Positions 8,655-16,659 of a stretch of DNA of 42,162 bases are shown here, piece after piece. The notes under the pieces are model-generated. The model did no database searches. It was not told the DNA's origin and saw nothing but the letters and a program-made list of their open reading frames with translations. A program made the position numbers and the translations under genes. How positions within the stretch are numbered: the stretch's first letter is position 1; each line of letters opens with the position of its first letter. This DNA is from Caldifarciminota bacterium (GTDB taxonomy: Bacteria > Hydrothermota > Tepidihabitantia > SM23-42). The stretch spans positions 1 to 42,162 of the forward strand of contig JACUUY010000006.1 of the NCBI GenBank assembly GCA_014859085.1, written 5' to 3'.

Positions 8655-9529
8655 TGATCACCCCTGGTTGCCGGCTCGGGTCTGGTCATGTTGACGAGTT
8701 CTTTTGCCGCAAGGAGCGCGCCGCTCATCTCATCGAGCGGCGGCACGTATTTTGCATACTTAACCATGTCGGCGCGGGTGAAGAACCTGCTGAATTCTTC
8801 ACGCTGGGGTATCTTGTGCACCTTGAGACTGGCGACGATCTCAGAGGTCGTCTCTTCGGCCGCATTGAATCCGTAACGCCGCTCAAGATAACGCTTCAAG
8901 ATCTCGCTCATTGAATAGTAGTATTTCTTGAACAACCCCCTGGCCAGCCAATCACCGGCCGGGATATTCTCCAGCGCGATGATCGCTTCGATCCACGGCG
9001 GCGGCAGCGGTTTTTCACCCGCCCGCACCTTGGTCAGCCGCCTCAGGTACCGATATGCCGCGTAACCGATAACCGCGGCCGCGATCATGGCCGCGGCAAT
9101 GATCAACGGCAGGAAGTTGGGGAATTCGACTGCTTTCTTTATGTCGTTGATGTCCTGCATATCCTCGGGCAGAACGCTGGCGACGGACAAGCTGATCGCG
9201 GCGCTCGACAGCGTATCGACCGTGTCGCCCTTCCGGCGCAGAAATCTGAATTCCGGCACGCGCAAACTGCCCGTGCCGAACGGCACGAGTTTCATCTCGT
9301 AGGTATTCCTGACCGTGCCCTCGTGCTCGACGATCTCATTCTTCTGATCCACAATTATAAATGGCTCGAGCGAATCGACAAAGGGTTCTGAAAGCTCCGT
9401 ACCTTTTGGGTAGGCGGCGGTCAACGTTATTTCGAACGGGTCGCCGATCATCAGCTCCTTGCCCCGGTATTCCGCCTTGAGCTCGGCCGTGATCTCGACC
9501 TGGGCGATGAATAACAGGAGAACGATCAC
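8651..9529 (-). CDS. BatD-like single-pass membrane protein of the Bat operon
   Basis: The protein has 292 residues: a short signal sequence (MIVLLLFIAQVEIT), an Ig-like beta domain with the BatD-type phrase MIGDPFEITLTAAYPKGTEL (about 20-130), one transmembrane helix (about 143-165) and a basic cytoplasmic helical domain (about 170-280; YYYSMSEILKRYLERRYGFNAAEETTSEIV). The last block resembles the tail of BatD and of DUF4381-type proteins found between DUF58 and vWA genes in other bat/moxR clusters. Its position between DUF58 and batA, with 4-bp overlaps on both sides, makes it an integral operon member. No established symbol is assigned and its molecular role is unknown. Confidence 0.72.
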   Translation of the reverse strand: MIVLLLFIAQVEITAELKAEYRGKELMIGDPFEITLTAAYPKGTELSEPFVDSLEPFIIVDQKNEIVEHEGTVRNTYEMKLVPFGTGSLRVPEFRFLRRKGDTVDTLSSAAISLSVASVLPEDMQDINDIKKAVEFPNFLPLIIAAAMIAAAVIGYAAYRYLRRLTKVRAGEKPLPPPWIEAIIALENIPAGDWLARGLFKKYYYSMSEILKRYLERRYGFNAAEETTSEIVASLKVHKIPQREEFSRFFTRADMVKYAKYVPPLDEMSGALLAAKELVNMTRPEPATRGDQ

Positions 9530-10419
9530 CGGTATCTCCGCGCGCGCTCCTGGAAGAACTTGTGGAGCCCGGGTGTTATCTCTTCTGAAGTGCAGAGTTC
9601 GATGCTGTCTATTCCATGGGATTTCAGGAGCCGGCGGCGTCCATCGATGTGCTGCAGACGGTGGGCGCGATATGCATCGAGCAGTCCCTGGTCATCGGTG
9701 TCGACCGTTACGATATCACCGGTCTCCGCGTCCTCCAGATCGAGCAACCCGATCTTCGGCAGCGCATCCTCGACCGGATCGGTTATCGTGATGGACACGA
9801 AATCATGGCGCCGCGCCATCACGCCGAGCGGAATACGCAGTGTGTCGGTTTCGAAACCCTCACCGAGAAAGTCGCTGATGAAGAATATTATGGCCCGGCG
9901 TTTCATGATATGCATCAGATATTCGAAAGCCGCGGCCGGATCAGTGCCCTTCCTTTCCGGCTCGAAGTAAAGAATATCGCGGATCAGGCGCAGCACGTGG
10001 AACCGGCCTTTCTTGGGCGGGATGTACTTCTCGACACGGTCGGTGAAGAATAGGAGTCCGACCTTGTCATTGTTGCGGACCGCGGAGAACGCCAGCGTCG
10101 CCGCGATCTCGGCCGCCTGTTCGATCCGCAGCTGCCGGCGCGTGCTGAACTTGCCCGAACCCGAGGCGTCGACGCAGAGAATGACCGTCAGCTCCCGATC
10201 CTCGGCATATTTCTTGACATAGGGCTTGCCCATGCGGGCCGTGACCTTCCAGTCGATCGTGCGCACGTCGTCACCGGGCAGGTATTCCCGCACGTCGAGG
10301 AATTCCACACCCGTGCCCTTGAAGGTCGATTTGTACTCGCCCGCAAACATCGTGTTCACGAGCTTCTTGGTCCGGATCTCGATCTGCCGTATCTTTTTCA
10401 GGAACTCTGCCGACAGCAT
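9526..10419 (-). CDS. DUF58 (vWA-like) protein
   Basis: The protein has 297 residues with no membrane segment. The DUF58 signature is clear: FKGTGVEFLDVREYLPGDDVRTIDWKVTARMGKPYVKKY at about 33-71 is the most conserved block of the family (described, not quoted in one piece elsewhere), followed by a vWA-type DASGS (84-88). DUF58 proteins nearly always sit beside moxR and are thought to be cytoplasmic vWA partners or substrates of the MoxR ATPase. It starts 23 bp after the moxR stop and overlaps the next gene by 4 bp. The family call is certain; the function is inferred from its neighbours. Confidence 0.88.
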   Translation of the reverse strand: MLSAEFLKKIRQIEIRTKKLVNTMFAGEYKSTFKGTGVEFLDVREYLPGDDVRTIDWKVTARMGKPYVKKYAEDRELTVILCVDASGSGKFSTRRQLRIEQAAEIAATLAFSAVRNNDKVGLLFFTDRVEKYIPPKKGRFHVLRLIRDILYFEPERKGTDPAAAFEYLMHIMKRRAIIFFISDFLGEGFETDTLRIPLGVMARRHDFVSITITDPVEDALPKIGLLDLEDAETGDIVTVDTDDQGLLDAYRAHRLQHIDGRRRLLKSHGIDSIELCTSEEITPGLHKFFQERARRYR

Positions 10420-10442
10420 GTCGTTATATAGTGAACTCTGGA

Positions 10443-11441
10443 CTACGGCACTTCGACGCCGGCTAAGATCTTCTGGATGACATCATCGGTTGTTATCTCC
10501 TCGGCTTCGGCCTCGTAAGTCAGGATGATCCGGTGCCGCAACACGTCCGGGGCCAACTCCTTGATATCCTCGGGTATGACGAAACCCCGGCGCTTCAGAA
10601 AAGCCATCGCCCTTGCCGTCGTGGCAAGATAGATCGAGGCCCGCGGTGATGCACCGTACCTTATCAGACCGGTCAAGTCACTCAAACCGTATTCTGCGGG
10701 TTGCCGTGTGGCAAAAACAATATCGAGTATGTAGTCCTTGATCTTCTCATCAATGTAGATCTTCCGGCACAATTCACGGGCATTGATGATGCTCTTAGGA
10801 TTGACGACCGGCTTGATCTGCGGCTCACCGGCAACCGCGATCTGTTCCATGATCGCCCTCTCCTCATCTTTGTCCGGGTATGTTATCCTTACTTTCATCA
10901 GGAAACGGTCAACCTGTGCTTCAGGCAATGGATAAGTGCCTTCCTGCTCGATGGGATTCTGCGTCGCGAGGACGAGAAACGGGTCATCCAGCCTGAAGGT
11001 CACCTCACCGATCGTCACCTGCCGCTCCTGCATTGCCTCGAGCAGCGCGCTCTGCACCTTGGGTGGTGTCCGGTTGATTTCGTCGGCGAGGATCAGATTC
11101 GCAAAAATTGGTCCCTTGCTGACCGTGAATTCGTTTGTTCTCTGATTGTATATCATGGTCCCGATGATATCGGCCGGCAGGAGATCGGGCGTGAACTGAA
11201 TGCGGTGGAAGGCGGTCTTGATCGCCTGCGCCAGCGTCCGGACCGAGTAGGTCTTGGCAAGGCCGGGCACGCCTTCGATCAGGATGTGGCCGTTGGCCAG
11301 CAGGCCGACCAGGAGCCTTGAGATCAGGTATTTCTGGCCGATGATCGCTTTGCTCACTTCACTGGTAATGGTCTGGACAATGATGCTTTCCTTCTCTATC
11401 TGCTCGTGTATTTTCTTTATCTCGTCCTTAACTTCTTCCAT
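10443..11441 (-). CDS. MoxR-family AAA+ ATPase
   Basis: The protein has 332 residues. Walker A GVPGLAKT (57-64), Walker B LILADEIN (116-123), the MoxR-typical ALLEAMQERQVT helix after it, sensor I LATQNPIEQEGTYPLPEAQVDRF and an arginine-bearing lid domain are all present. MoxR proteins are chaperone-like ATPases that act with vWA proteins to mature or insert metal-dependent complexes. It is the promoter-proximal gene of the Bat operon; AGGAGG precedes the ATG (minus strand, near 11450). No convincing -35/-10 pair was found just upstream, so the promoter may lie further up in 11442-11773. Confidence 0.92.
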   Translation of the reverse strand: MEEVKDEIKKIHEQIEKESIIVQTITSEVSKAIIGQKYLISRLLVGLLANGHILIEGVPGLAKTYSVRTLAQAIKTAFHRIQFTPDLLPADIIGTMIYNQRTNEFTVSKGPIFANLILADEINRTPPKVQSALLEAMQERQVTIGEVTFRLDDPFLVLATQNPIEQEGTYPLPEAQVDRFLMKVRITYPDKDEERAIMEQIAVAGEPQIKPVVNPKSIINARELCRKIYIDEKIKDYILDIVFATRQPAEYGLSDLTGLIRYGASPRASIYLATTARAMAFLKRRGFVIPEDIKELAPDVLRHRIILTYEAEAEEITTDDVIQKILAGVEVP

Positions 11442-11577
11442 TATACCTCCTCATAGTGCCATTCCGCCACCCGTAAGAATGTCTGTGTGATATTTCGCCT
11501 TCAATTTCGACACAAAAAATTTCACGGGGTTTAGCGAAACATTGTCCTTATCCCGTATCGACTGCGCTTCTAATGAA

Positions 11578-11602
11578 AGCCCTGCGCGTCACGCGCAGGG
11601 CT
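11578..11602 (-). terminator. Perfect 11-bp hairpin, candidate terminator or attenuator
   Basis: The arms AGCCCTGCGCG and CGCGCAGGGCT are exact complements around a 3-nt loop. Read on the minus strand it is followed by TTTCATT, a weak U-tract. It lies after the short ORF at 11668-11742 and before moxR, so it could end the tilS-to-small-gene transcript or attenuate the Bat operon. Confidence 0.5.
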
Positions 11603-11667
11603 CACGACGACATTCCGACAGTGAACTTTTCAGATATCAAGTTCTGCGACGCATCCCGCCATCAGGT

Positions 11668-11742
11668 TCAGCGCGCGCGGTCCCAGGCAACGCCCGATTG
11701 AGCGCCCACCGATAGCCAGGATGTGACCAGGACAATTCTCAT
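11668..11742 (-). CDS. Possible 24-residue peptide (MRIVLVTSWLSV...)
   Basis: An ATG at 11742 is preceded by AGGAGG with 5-nt spacing, better than many genes here, and reads 24 codons to TGA. The start MRIVLVTSWLSVG resembles that of the secreted protein immediately upstream (MRIVILALMLLSP), so it may be a decayed paralogue or a short leader peptide. The adjacent frame stays open for about 45 codons but has no start codon. Composition alone cannot prove translation. Confidence 0.3.
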   Translation of the reverse strand: MRIVLVTSWLSVGAQSGVAWDRAR

Positions 11743-11773
11743 TGTGTCCTCCTGTGTGGAATTGCCGTTGTCC

Positions 11774-12121
11774 TCACTCACTACTCTTCGTTGTCGTGAC
11801 TTCTAATTGTGCCTTCCTCTTTCCTGAGATGTTACAGTATGCTTCGACCGTGAACTTATCGCCCACTTTGGCATCTATCACCTTGTAGAACACCTGCTGC
11901 TTTTCCTTATCAATCTGACTCCTGAAGCTCTGCTCGATGAGCTTGGTGCCGTTGAGCTCAACCTCCACTTCATTGACATAGTGCTTGGATGCATCGCTCA
12001 CGCCATGCACAACCTCGACCGTGAGTATTCCTGTCCCTATATCATACTCAAGTTCAATGCTCTTCGGAGGGTGCGCAACAAGGGGCGACAGCAACATCAA
12101 TGCAAGAATGACTATTCTCAT
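11774..12121 (-). CDS. Small secreted Ig-like protein (possibly SoxZ/desulfoferrodoxin-like fold)
   Basis: The protein has 115 residues. The start at 12121 follows GGGAGG with good spacing and gives a signal peptide (MRIVILALMLLSPLVAHPP). The mature part is all-beta in character: LEYDIGTGILTVEVVHGVSD, KHYVNEVEVELNGTKLIEQSF, DAKVGDKFTVEAYCNISGKRKAQLEV. The pattern of a conserved His before paired strands carrying VELNG and VGDKFTVEAYC resembles SoxZ or the iron-binding domain of superoxide reductases, but too few ligands are visible to claim metal binding. The fold suggestion is inference. It lies 13 bp after the stop of the small two-helix membrane protein, which precedes it in the same operon. 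Confidence 0.6.
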   Translation of the reverse strand: MRIVILALMLLSPLVAHPPKSIELEYDIGTGILTVEVVHGVSDASKHYVNEVEVELNGTKLIEQSFRSQIDKEKQQVFYKVIDAKVGDKFTVEAYCNISGKRKAQLEVTTTKSSE

Positions 12122-12134
12122 GCAACCTCCCTTT

Positions 12135-12317
12135 TTAGAAATAGTTGAAATAGACAACGAGCGCCGCATGCGCCGTGGCGCCTATGAGACCAGCGAGCCC
12201 GATCAGTTTGTGTTGTTTCACCCTGAGTGTGATGACGCGCGCCCCGGTCAGGGCGGCGAACAGCATCAACGAGTAGCTGATTATCCCAAGCGGTCTAATA
12301 AGATCGTGCAGTTCCAT
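12135..12317 (-). CDS. Small two-helix membrane protein
   Basis: The protein has 60 residues with two hydrophobic helices (about 8-26 and 38-57) joined by a basic loop (RVKQHK), and His at positions 4, 36 and 50. GAGGAGG at about 12326-12332 supports the ATG. Histidines at membrane edges recall small cytochrome b-like or ferric-reductase-like fragments, but this is only a resemblance. It follows folE by 39 bp and precedes the secreted Ig-like protein by 13 bp; the two small genes probably work together in the envelope. Confidence 0.65.
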   Translation of the reverse strand: MELHDLIRPLGIISYSLMLFAALTGARVITLRVKQHKLIGLAGLIGATAHAALVVYFNYF

Positions 12318-12355
12318 AGAACATACCTCCTCACGTGAACCTATTCACCAGGCGG

Positions 12356-12916
12356 CTACTTGCCTTTTATGAGCGAGAAAGCTTCAGCCCGCGTTGCGGC
12401 GGACCGCATCACGCCACGGATCGCCGAGGTTACGGTCAGGGTCCCCGGTTTCTTGACGCCGATCATCGACAGGCAGAGATGCTCGGCTTCGATCACGACC
12501 AGCACGCCCATCGGCGCGAGATTCGTCATCAGGAAATCGGCGATCTCGTGGGTCAACCGTTCCTGCAGCAGCGGCCGCTTGGCCATGACATCGATCACGC
12601 GGACCAGGCTGGAAAACCCGGTGATCTTATTCTGCTTGGGGATGTACACGACGTGCGCCTTGCCGAAGAACGGCAGCAGATGGTGTTCGCACACCGAATA
12701 GAAAGGAATGTCCTTAATGATGATCATCTCGTCTTCGTTCTTCGTCTTGTACGTCTTCAGTTCTTTCTTTGGATCCTTGCGCACGCCGGAGAAGATCTCC
12801 TCGTACATATCGGCGACCCGTTTCGGCGTGTCTTTGAGTCCCTCGCGCTGCCGGTTCTCGCCGATCGCCGAGAGAATATCGCTAACTGATTTTTCTATCT
12901 TTTTTTTGTCGATCAT
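12356..12916 (-). CDS. folE: GTP cyclohydrolase I
   Basis: The protein has 186 residues, normal for the type IA enzyme. It converts GTP to 7,8-dihydroneopterin triphosphate, the first step of folate synthesis. Zinc ligands and substrate residues are in place: [22 protein letters not shown] (Cys and His near 76-80), [10 protein letters not shown], the second zinc Cys in [16 protein letters not shown], and the terminal [12 protein letters not shown]. It starts 35 bp inside ftsH, an unusually long overlap for this window. The chain tilS-hpt-ftsH-folE also occurs in actinobacteria, but no folP, folB or folK follows here. Confidence 0.95.
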   Translation of the reverse strand: MIDKKKIEKSVSDILSAIGENRQREGLKDTPKRVADMYEEIFSGVRKDPKKELKTYKTKNEDEMIIIKDIPFYSVCEHHLLPFFGKAHVVYIPKQNKITGFSSLVRVIDVMAKRPLLQERLTHEIADFLMTNLAPMGVLVVIEAEHLCLSMIGVKKPGTLTVTSAIRGVMRSAATRAEAFSLIKGK

Positions 12917-14735
12917 TTTTCAGGATATTGTCTATCTCCTCGCCGGACAGTATCTCTTTCTCGAGCAACGCCTGCGCCAGCGACTTCAATTTGCTCACGT
13001 TCTTCTTTATTATGGATTCAGCATTCGCCTCGGCCTCATCCACGATCCGTTTCACCTCTTCATCGATCTCCCGCGCCGTAGTCTCGGAATAATCACGGTG
13101 CATGCCGATCTCCCGGCCGAGAAAGATCTCTTCCTGCTTTTCGCCGTAGGTGAGAGGGCCGAGCCGGTCGCTCATGCCCCATTCACAGACCATCTTTCGG
13201 GCCAATTTAGTCGCCTTCTCGATATCATTGCCGGCTCCGGTCGAGAGATCACCGAGCACGATCTTCTCCGCCGCGCGGCCGCCAAGCATGGACGCCAGCT
13301 GGTTCAGACAGTAGGTTTTCGAGTAGGTCCTGCGTTCATCGATCGGCAGGGCCTGGGTCAAACCCAGCGCCATGCCGCGGGGGATTATCGTGACCTTGTG
13401 GATCGGATCCATACCCGGCAGGGATTTTGCGACAAGCACGTGACCGCACTCGTGGTAAGAGGTCAGTTTCTTCTCGTCCTCGGAGATCAAAAGGCTCTTC
13501 CGTTCGACTCCCATGAGGATCTTGTCTTTTGCCTCTTCGAACTCGGCCATGGTGATCTTCTCTTTGTCGTGGCGCGCGGCAAGCAGTGCCGCTTCATTGA
13601 CCATGTTCGACAGGTCAGCACCCGAGAATCCCGGCGTGGCGCGTGCCAGCACGTCGAGATTCACTCCATCATCGAGCGGTGTCTTGCGCGTGTGGACCTT
13701 GAGGATACCCAGCCGTCCGCGGATATCGGGCCGGTCCAGAACCACTACCCGGTCAAATCTGCCGGGCCGCAGGAGAGCGGGGTCAAGGATATCCGGTCGG
13801 TTCGTCGCCGCCATCAATATCACGCCCTCGTTGGCCTCAAATCCGTCCATCTCGACGAGCAGCTGATTGAGCGTCTGTTCGCGCTCGTCATGGCCGCCGC
13901 CGAGGCCGGCGCCGCGCAATCTTCCAACGGCGTCGATCTCATCGATGAATATTATGCACGGTGAATTCTTCTTCGCCTGGTCGAACAGATCCCGCACGCG
14001 GGAAGCGCCGACGCCCACGAACATCTCGACGAAATCGGAGCCGCTGATCGAAATGAAGGGCACGCCCGCTTCACCGGCCACGGCCCGCGCCATGAGGGTC
14101 TTGCCCGTGCCGGGCGGACCGAGCAGCAGCACACCCTTGGGGATGCGGCCGCCCAGACGCGTGAATTTGCGGGGCGCCTTGAGGAATTCGATCACCTCGG
14201 TCAACTCCTCCTTTGCCTCGTCCACGCCGGCAACATCCTTGAACGTGACGTTGAGCCGGTTCTCGAGCTGTACCTTGGCGCGGCTGCGGCCGAACCCGAG
14301 AGCACGGTTCTGGCCCGACTGCATCTGGCGGATGAAGAATACCCAAACACCGATCAATAACAGCCAGGGCAGCACGCTCACGAGGATCCCTCCCCAACCC
14401 GACGGCTGCTTGACCGTTACTTCAACATTGTATTTGACGAGCTCGTTGGCCAGGGCCGGATCATCGAAGGGGATCAGCGTTGCGAATTCAGAAAAAGTAC
14501 CTTTGCCTTCGATATTGATCGGCGTCTTCAGCTTGCCTTTGATCGATCTCTCGACCAGGGTGACCTCGGTGACGTTCTTCTGCCGCAGTTCCTGCAAGAA
14601 GAGGGAATACGGAACGTCGACGCTCTTGGAACCGCGACCGGAAAATTGCAGAACAACATACAACGGGATGGCAATGATGAACATCCATACCAGGATCGTC
14701 GTCAATGCATTCCGTTTTATTTGCGGACTATTCAT
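12882..14735 (-). CDS. ftsH: ATP-dependent zinc metalloprotease FtsH
   Basis: The protein has 617 residues: helices at about 10-30 and 118-136 flanking a periplasmic domain, Walker A GPPGTGKT (206-213), Walker [10 protein letters not shown] (261-269), second region of homology [19 protein letters not shown] (311-329), protease motif HECGH (428-432) and the third zinc ligand Asp504 in [10 protein letters not shown]. FtsH extracts and degrades membrane and unstable cytoplasmic proteins. Its start lies 8 bp inside hpt. The C-terminus is short and ends in a Lys-rich stretch whose codons overlap folE and include eight consecutive A. Confidence 0.97.
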   Translation of the reverse strand: MNSPQIKRNALTTILVWMFIIAIPLYVVLQFSGRGSKSVDVPYSLFLQELRQKNVTEVTLVERSIKGKLKTPINIEGKGTFSEFATLIPFDDPALANELVKYNVEVTVKQPSGWGGILVSVLPWLLLIGVWVFFIRQMQSGQNRALGFGRSRAKVQLENRLNVTFKDVAGVDEAKEELTEVIEFLKAPRKFTRLGGRIPKGVLLLGPPGTGKTLMARAVAGEAGVPFISISGSDFVEMFVGVGASRVRDLFDQAKKNSPCIIFIDEIDAVGRLRGAGLGGGHDEREQTLNQLLVEMDGFEANEGVILMAATNRPDILDPALLRPGRFDRVVVLDRPDIRGRLGILKVHTRKTPLDDGVNLDVLARATPGFSGADLSNMVNEAALLAARHDKEKITMAEFEEAKDKILMGVERKSLLISEDEKKLTSYHECGHVLVAKSLPGMDPIHKVTIIPRGMALGLTQALPIDERRTYSKTYCLNQLASMLGGRAAEKIVLGDLSTGAGNDIEKATKLARKMVCEWGMSDRLGPLTYGEKQEEIFLGREIGMHRDYSETTAREIDEEVKRIVDEAEANAESIIKKNVSKLKSLAQALLEKEILSGEEIDNILKNDRQKKDRKIS

Positions 14736-15231
14736 TATCCAGAACTCCTATATATTTCAAATTGCGGTAACGGTTGTCGCAGTCCAGACCGTAACCGACG
14801 GCAAACACACCGGGTATCGTGAAACCCGAATAGGTCAGCGGCACCTCGATCAAACGCCGTTCTGCCTTGTTGAGCAATGAACATATGACGAGGCTGCGCG
14901 GCTTCCGGGTACCAAGATTATCGATTATGTAGCTCACGGTGCGCCCTGTATCAATGACGTCCTCGATCAGCAGCACGTCCCGGTTCTCGATATTGAGCGA
15001 AAGATCATGTGTGATCCTCACGACACCGCTCGATTCAGTCCCCTCATAACTGTGGATCGATAGAAAATCGACTTCCACGGGGATGTCGATCTCCCTCAAC
15101 AGGTCAGCAAGGAAGACAAAGGCTCCCTTGAGGACGCCGATGAGAACGGGTTTCCGGTTCCGGTAATCGATACTTATCTGCCGGCCGATCTCCTGCACCT
15201 TCTCTCTTATTGCCTTTTCGTCAATCAACAC
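14728..15231 (-). CDS. hpt: Hypoxanthine phosphoribosyltransferase
   Basis: The protein has 167 residues when started at the GTG at 15231; longer in-frame starts fall within tilS and read an unrelated hydrophobic tail. The PRPP-binding loop [14 protein letters not shown] and the early [17 protein letters not shown] are typical. The enzyme salvages hypoxanthine and guanine to IMP and GMP. The GTG overlaps the tilS end by 11 bp, with a weak GGTGGA ahead of it; TTG at 15228 is an alternative. The C-terminus [18 protein letters not shown] is the usual Hpt end. Confidence 0.93.
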   Translation of the reverse strand: MLIDEKAIREKVQEIGRQISIDYRNRKPVLIGVLKGAFVFLADLLREIDIPVEVDFLSIHSYEGTESSGVVRITHDLSLNIENRDVLLIEDVIDTGRTVSYIIDNLGTRKPRSLVICSLLNKAERRLIEVPLTYSGFTIPGVFAVGYGLDCDNRYRNLKYIGVLDNE

Positions 15232-16591
15232 GTTCAAATTCCACCGCCAGTGCTTTTTTCGTTTTCCCGCTGATAAACCCGCGATAGGCACGAACGAAAC
15301 CAATGACCCACAAAACGCCTTGCTGATCACAAAGCAGGAGCGTGGCTCCGCGCTTGCGCGGAACGATCCGCTGCTCGCTGTAGACCTTTTTCAGCCGTTT
15401 CCGGCCGATCTTCGTCTCGATCCAGTCCCCGGGCTTCTTGTTTCTCACATACAGCGGCAGGTGTAACTTATCCAGGTCGAAGACCTCACGATTGGTGCAA
15501 GGTTCCTTCACAAAAGGCCCTCTCCCCAGTTTCAATCTGAGCACGTGATCCCCGATCGCGACCGAACCAGCATTGATGTCAATAGGCACTTCGATCGGCA
15601 TGCCCGGTCTGACCCGACCGATCACAACATTATCGCGTTCGCGCTGAGCATAAATACCCTTAGGCAGACTAATTTTTTTGCTGTGCTCTTTGGCCGTTAG
15701 ACTGACGATCGCCTGGTAATGTTTACTTTCATACCCATCGAGGCTGCCGCTCAGGTCTGCTATTGCTTTCATTACTAACCGGCTGATGACCGACGGATTA
15801 TAACTCATCATCGTATTAATGTCAAGGAGAATACAGTCTTTTTCCTGTTTTGCCGCCCGGGCATAGATTTCGCCCGCCTGCTGCCGGATGTATTCGTCAT
15901 CACCCTTGAGGATCTGAGCGGCCCGCCGGATCGTCTGGTGGATCTCCGGATTGATCGAGCGCAATACCGGTACGATCTTCATCCGGATGATATTACGCCG
16001 GTGATCGAGCGACCGGTTGGTGCGGTCGATCGCATAGGACAACCGCCGGGCTTTCAGGTAATCCAGAATGTCCTTCTTCTCGCAGTCGATGAGCGGCCGA
16101 ACATAGGGCAGCCGTTTGGCCGGCATCGATGCCAGACCGCGCAAGCCGCTTCCCCGGACCATGTTGAGCACGAATGTTTCGACAAAATCGTCGAGATTGT
16201 GGCCAAGTGCGATCCGCTGAGCATGACCCTGCTCCATGTAAGATTCCAGCGCACGGTATCTGGCTTGCCTTGCCGCGGCCTCAGCGCCCACTCCTTGGTT
16301 CCTCACGCGGACGCGGAGGATCTTGCATCCGGCTCCATAGCGGGCCGCATAGGCCCGGGTCTTTGCTTCCTCCCGGCGCAACACGGTTGCCGGCCGCATG
16401 CCGTGGTTAACGTAGACCAGTTCAAACTCCATTTTGCCCGCGTAGAGGCGGTGGAGCACGTCAAGGAGACAGATCGAATCCGGGCCGGACGAGAAAGCAA
16501 TAAGAACCTTGGACGCGCCGTCGAACATCCGGTGTTCTCCAATCGTCGCCTCGACCGTGCGGATCAGGCGTTCACTTTTCTTGATCATCAT
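15221..16591 (-). CDS. tilS: tRNA(Ile)-lysidine synthase
   Basis: The protein has 456 residues. The N-type ATP pyrophosphatase loop reads SSGPDS (34-39), where SGGxDS is usual; VYVNHGMRP, GHNLDDFVETFVLNMVRGSGLRGLASM and DRTNRSLDHRRNIIR follow, and a C-terminal TilS domain ends near 450. The enzyme attaches lysine to C34 of tRNA-Ile(CAU) so that it reads AUA. It heads the operon tilS-hpt-ftsH-folE. A promoter at 16600-16627 ends 8 nt before the first ATG and there is no Shine-Dalgarno sequence, so translation is probably leaderless; a second ATG at 16588 is possible. Confidence 0.93.
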   Translation of the reverse strand: MMIKKSERLIRTVEATIGEHRMFDGASKVLIAFSSGPDSICLLDVLHRLYAGKMEFELVYVNHGMRPATVLRREEAKTRAYAARYGAGCKILRVRVRNQGVGAEAAARQARYRALESYMEQGHAQRIALGHNLDDFVETFVLNMVRGSGLRGLASMPAKRLPYVRPLIDCEKKDILDYLKARRLSYAIDRTNRSLDHRRNIIRMKIVPVLRSINPEIHQTIRRAAQILKGDDEYIRQQAGEIYARAAKQEKDCILLDINTMMSYNPSVISRLVMKAIADLSGSLDGYESKHYQAIVSLTAKEHSKKISLPKGIYAQRERDNVVIGRVRPGMPIEVPIDINAGSVAIGDHVLRLKLGRGPFVKEPCTNREVFDLDKLHLPLYVRNKKPGDWIETKIGRKRLKKVYSEQRIVPRKRGATLLLCDQQGVLWVIGFVRAYRGFISGKTKKALAVEFERVD

Positions 16592-16599
16592 GGCAGGTA

Positions 16600-16627
16600 A
16601 TTATACACGACTTTGCATTCCTGACAA
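16600..16627 (-). promoter_or_regulatory. tilS promoter
   Basis: Minus strand TTGTCA, 16-bp spacer, TATAAT; the ATG of tilS starts 8 nt after the -10 box. Transcription would begin at or within 1-2 nt of the start codon. Confidence 0.75.
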
Positions 16628-16659
16628 CAAATGTTTTGCCTTAATATATCATGGCGTCC

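Larger units (their letters stand above)
11442..11773. other. Intergenic region before the Bat operon
   Basis: About 330 bp separate moxR from the small secreted-protein gene. It holds a perfect 11-bp hairpin (11578-11602) and a 24-codon ORF with a strong ribosome-binding site (11668-11742). No promoter matching the clear pattern seen elsewhere was found, although the Bat operon needs one in this region or must be read through from the upstream genes. Confidence 0.6.

Noticed and set aside
13867-14880. 337-codon open frame on the plus strand
   Set aside because: It lies antisense to ftsH and hpt, whose motifs are unmistakable; its Arg/Ser/Pro-rich composition is typical of a shadow frame.
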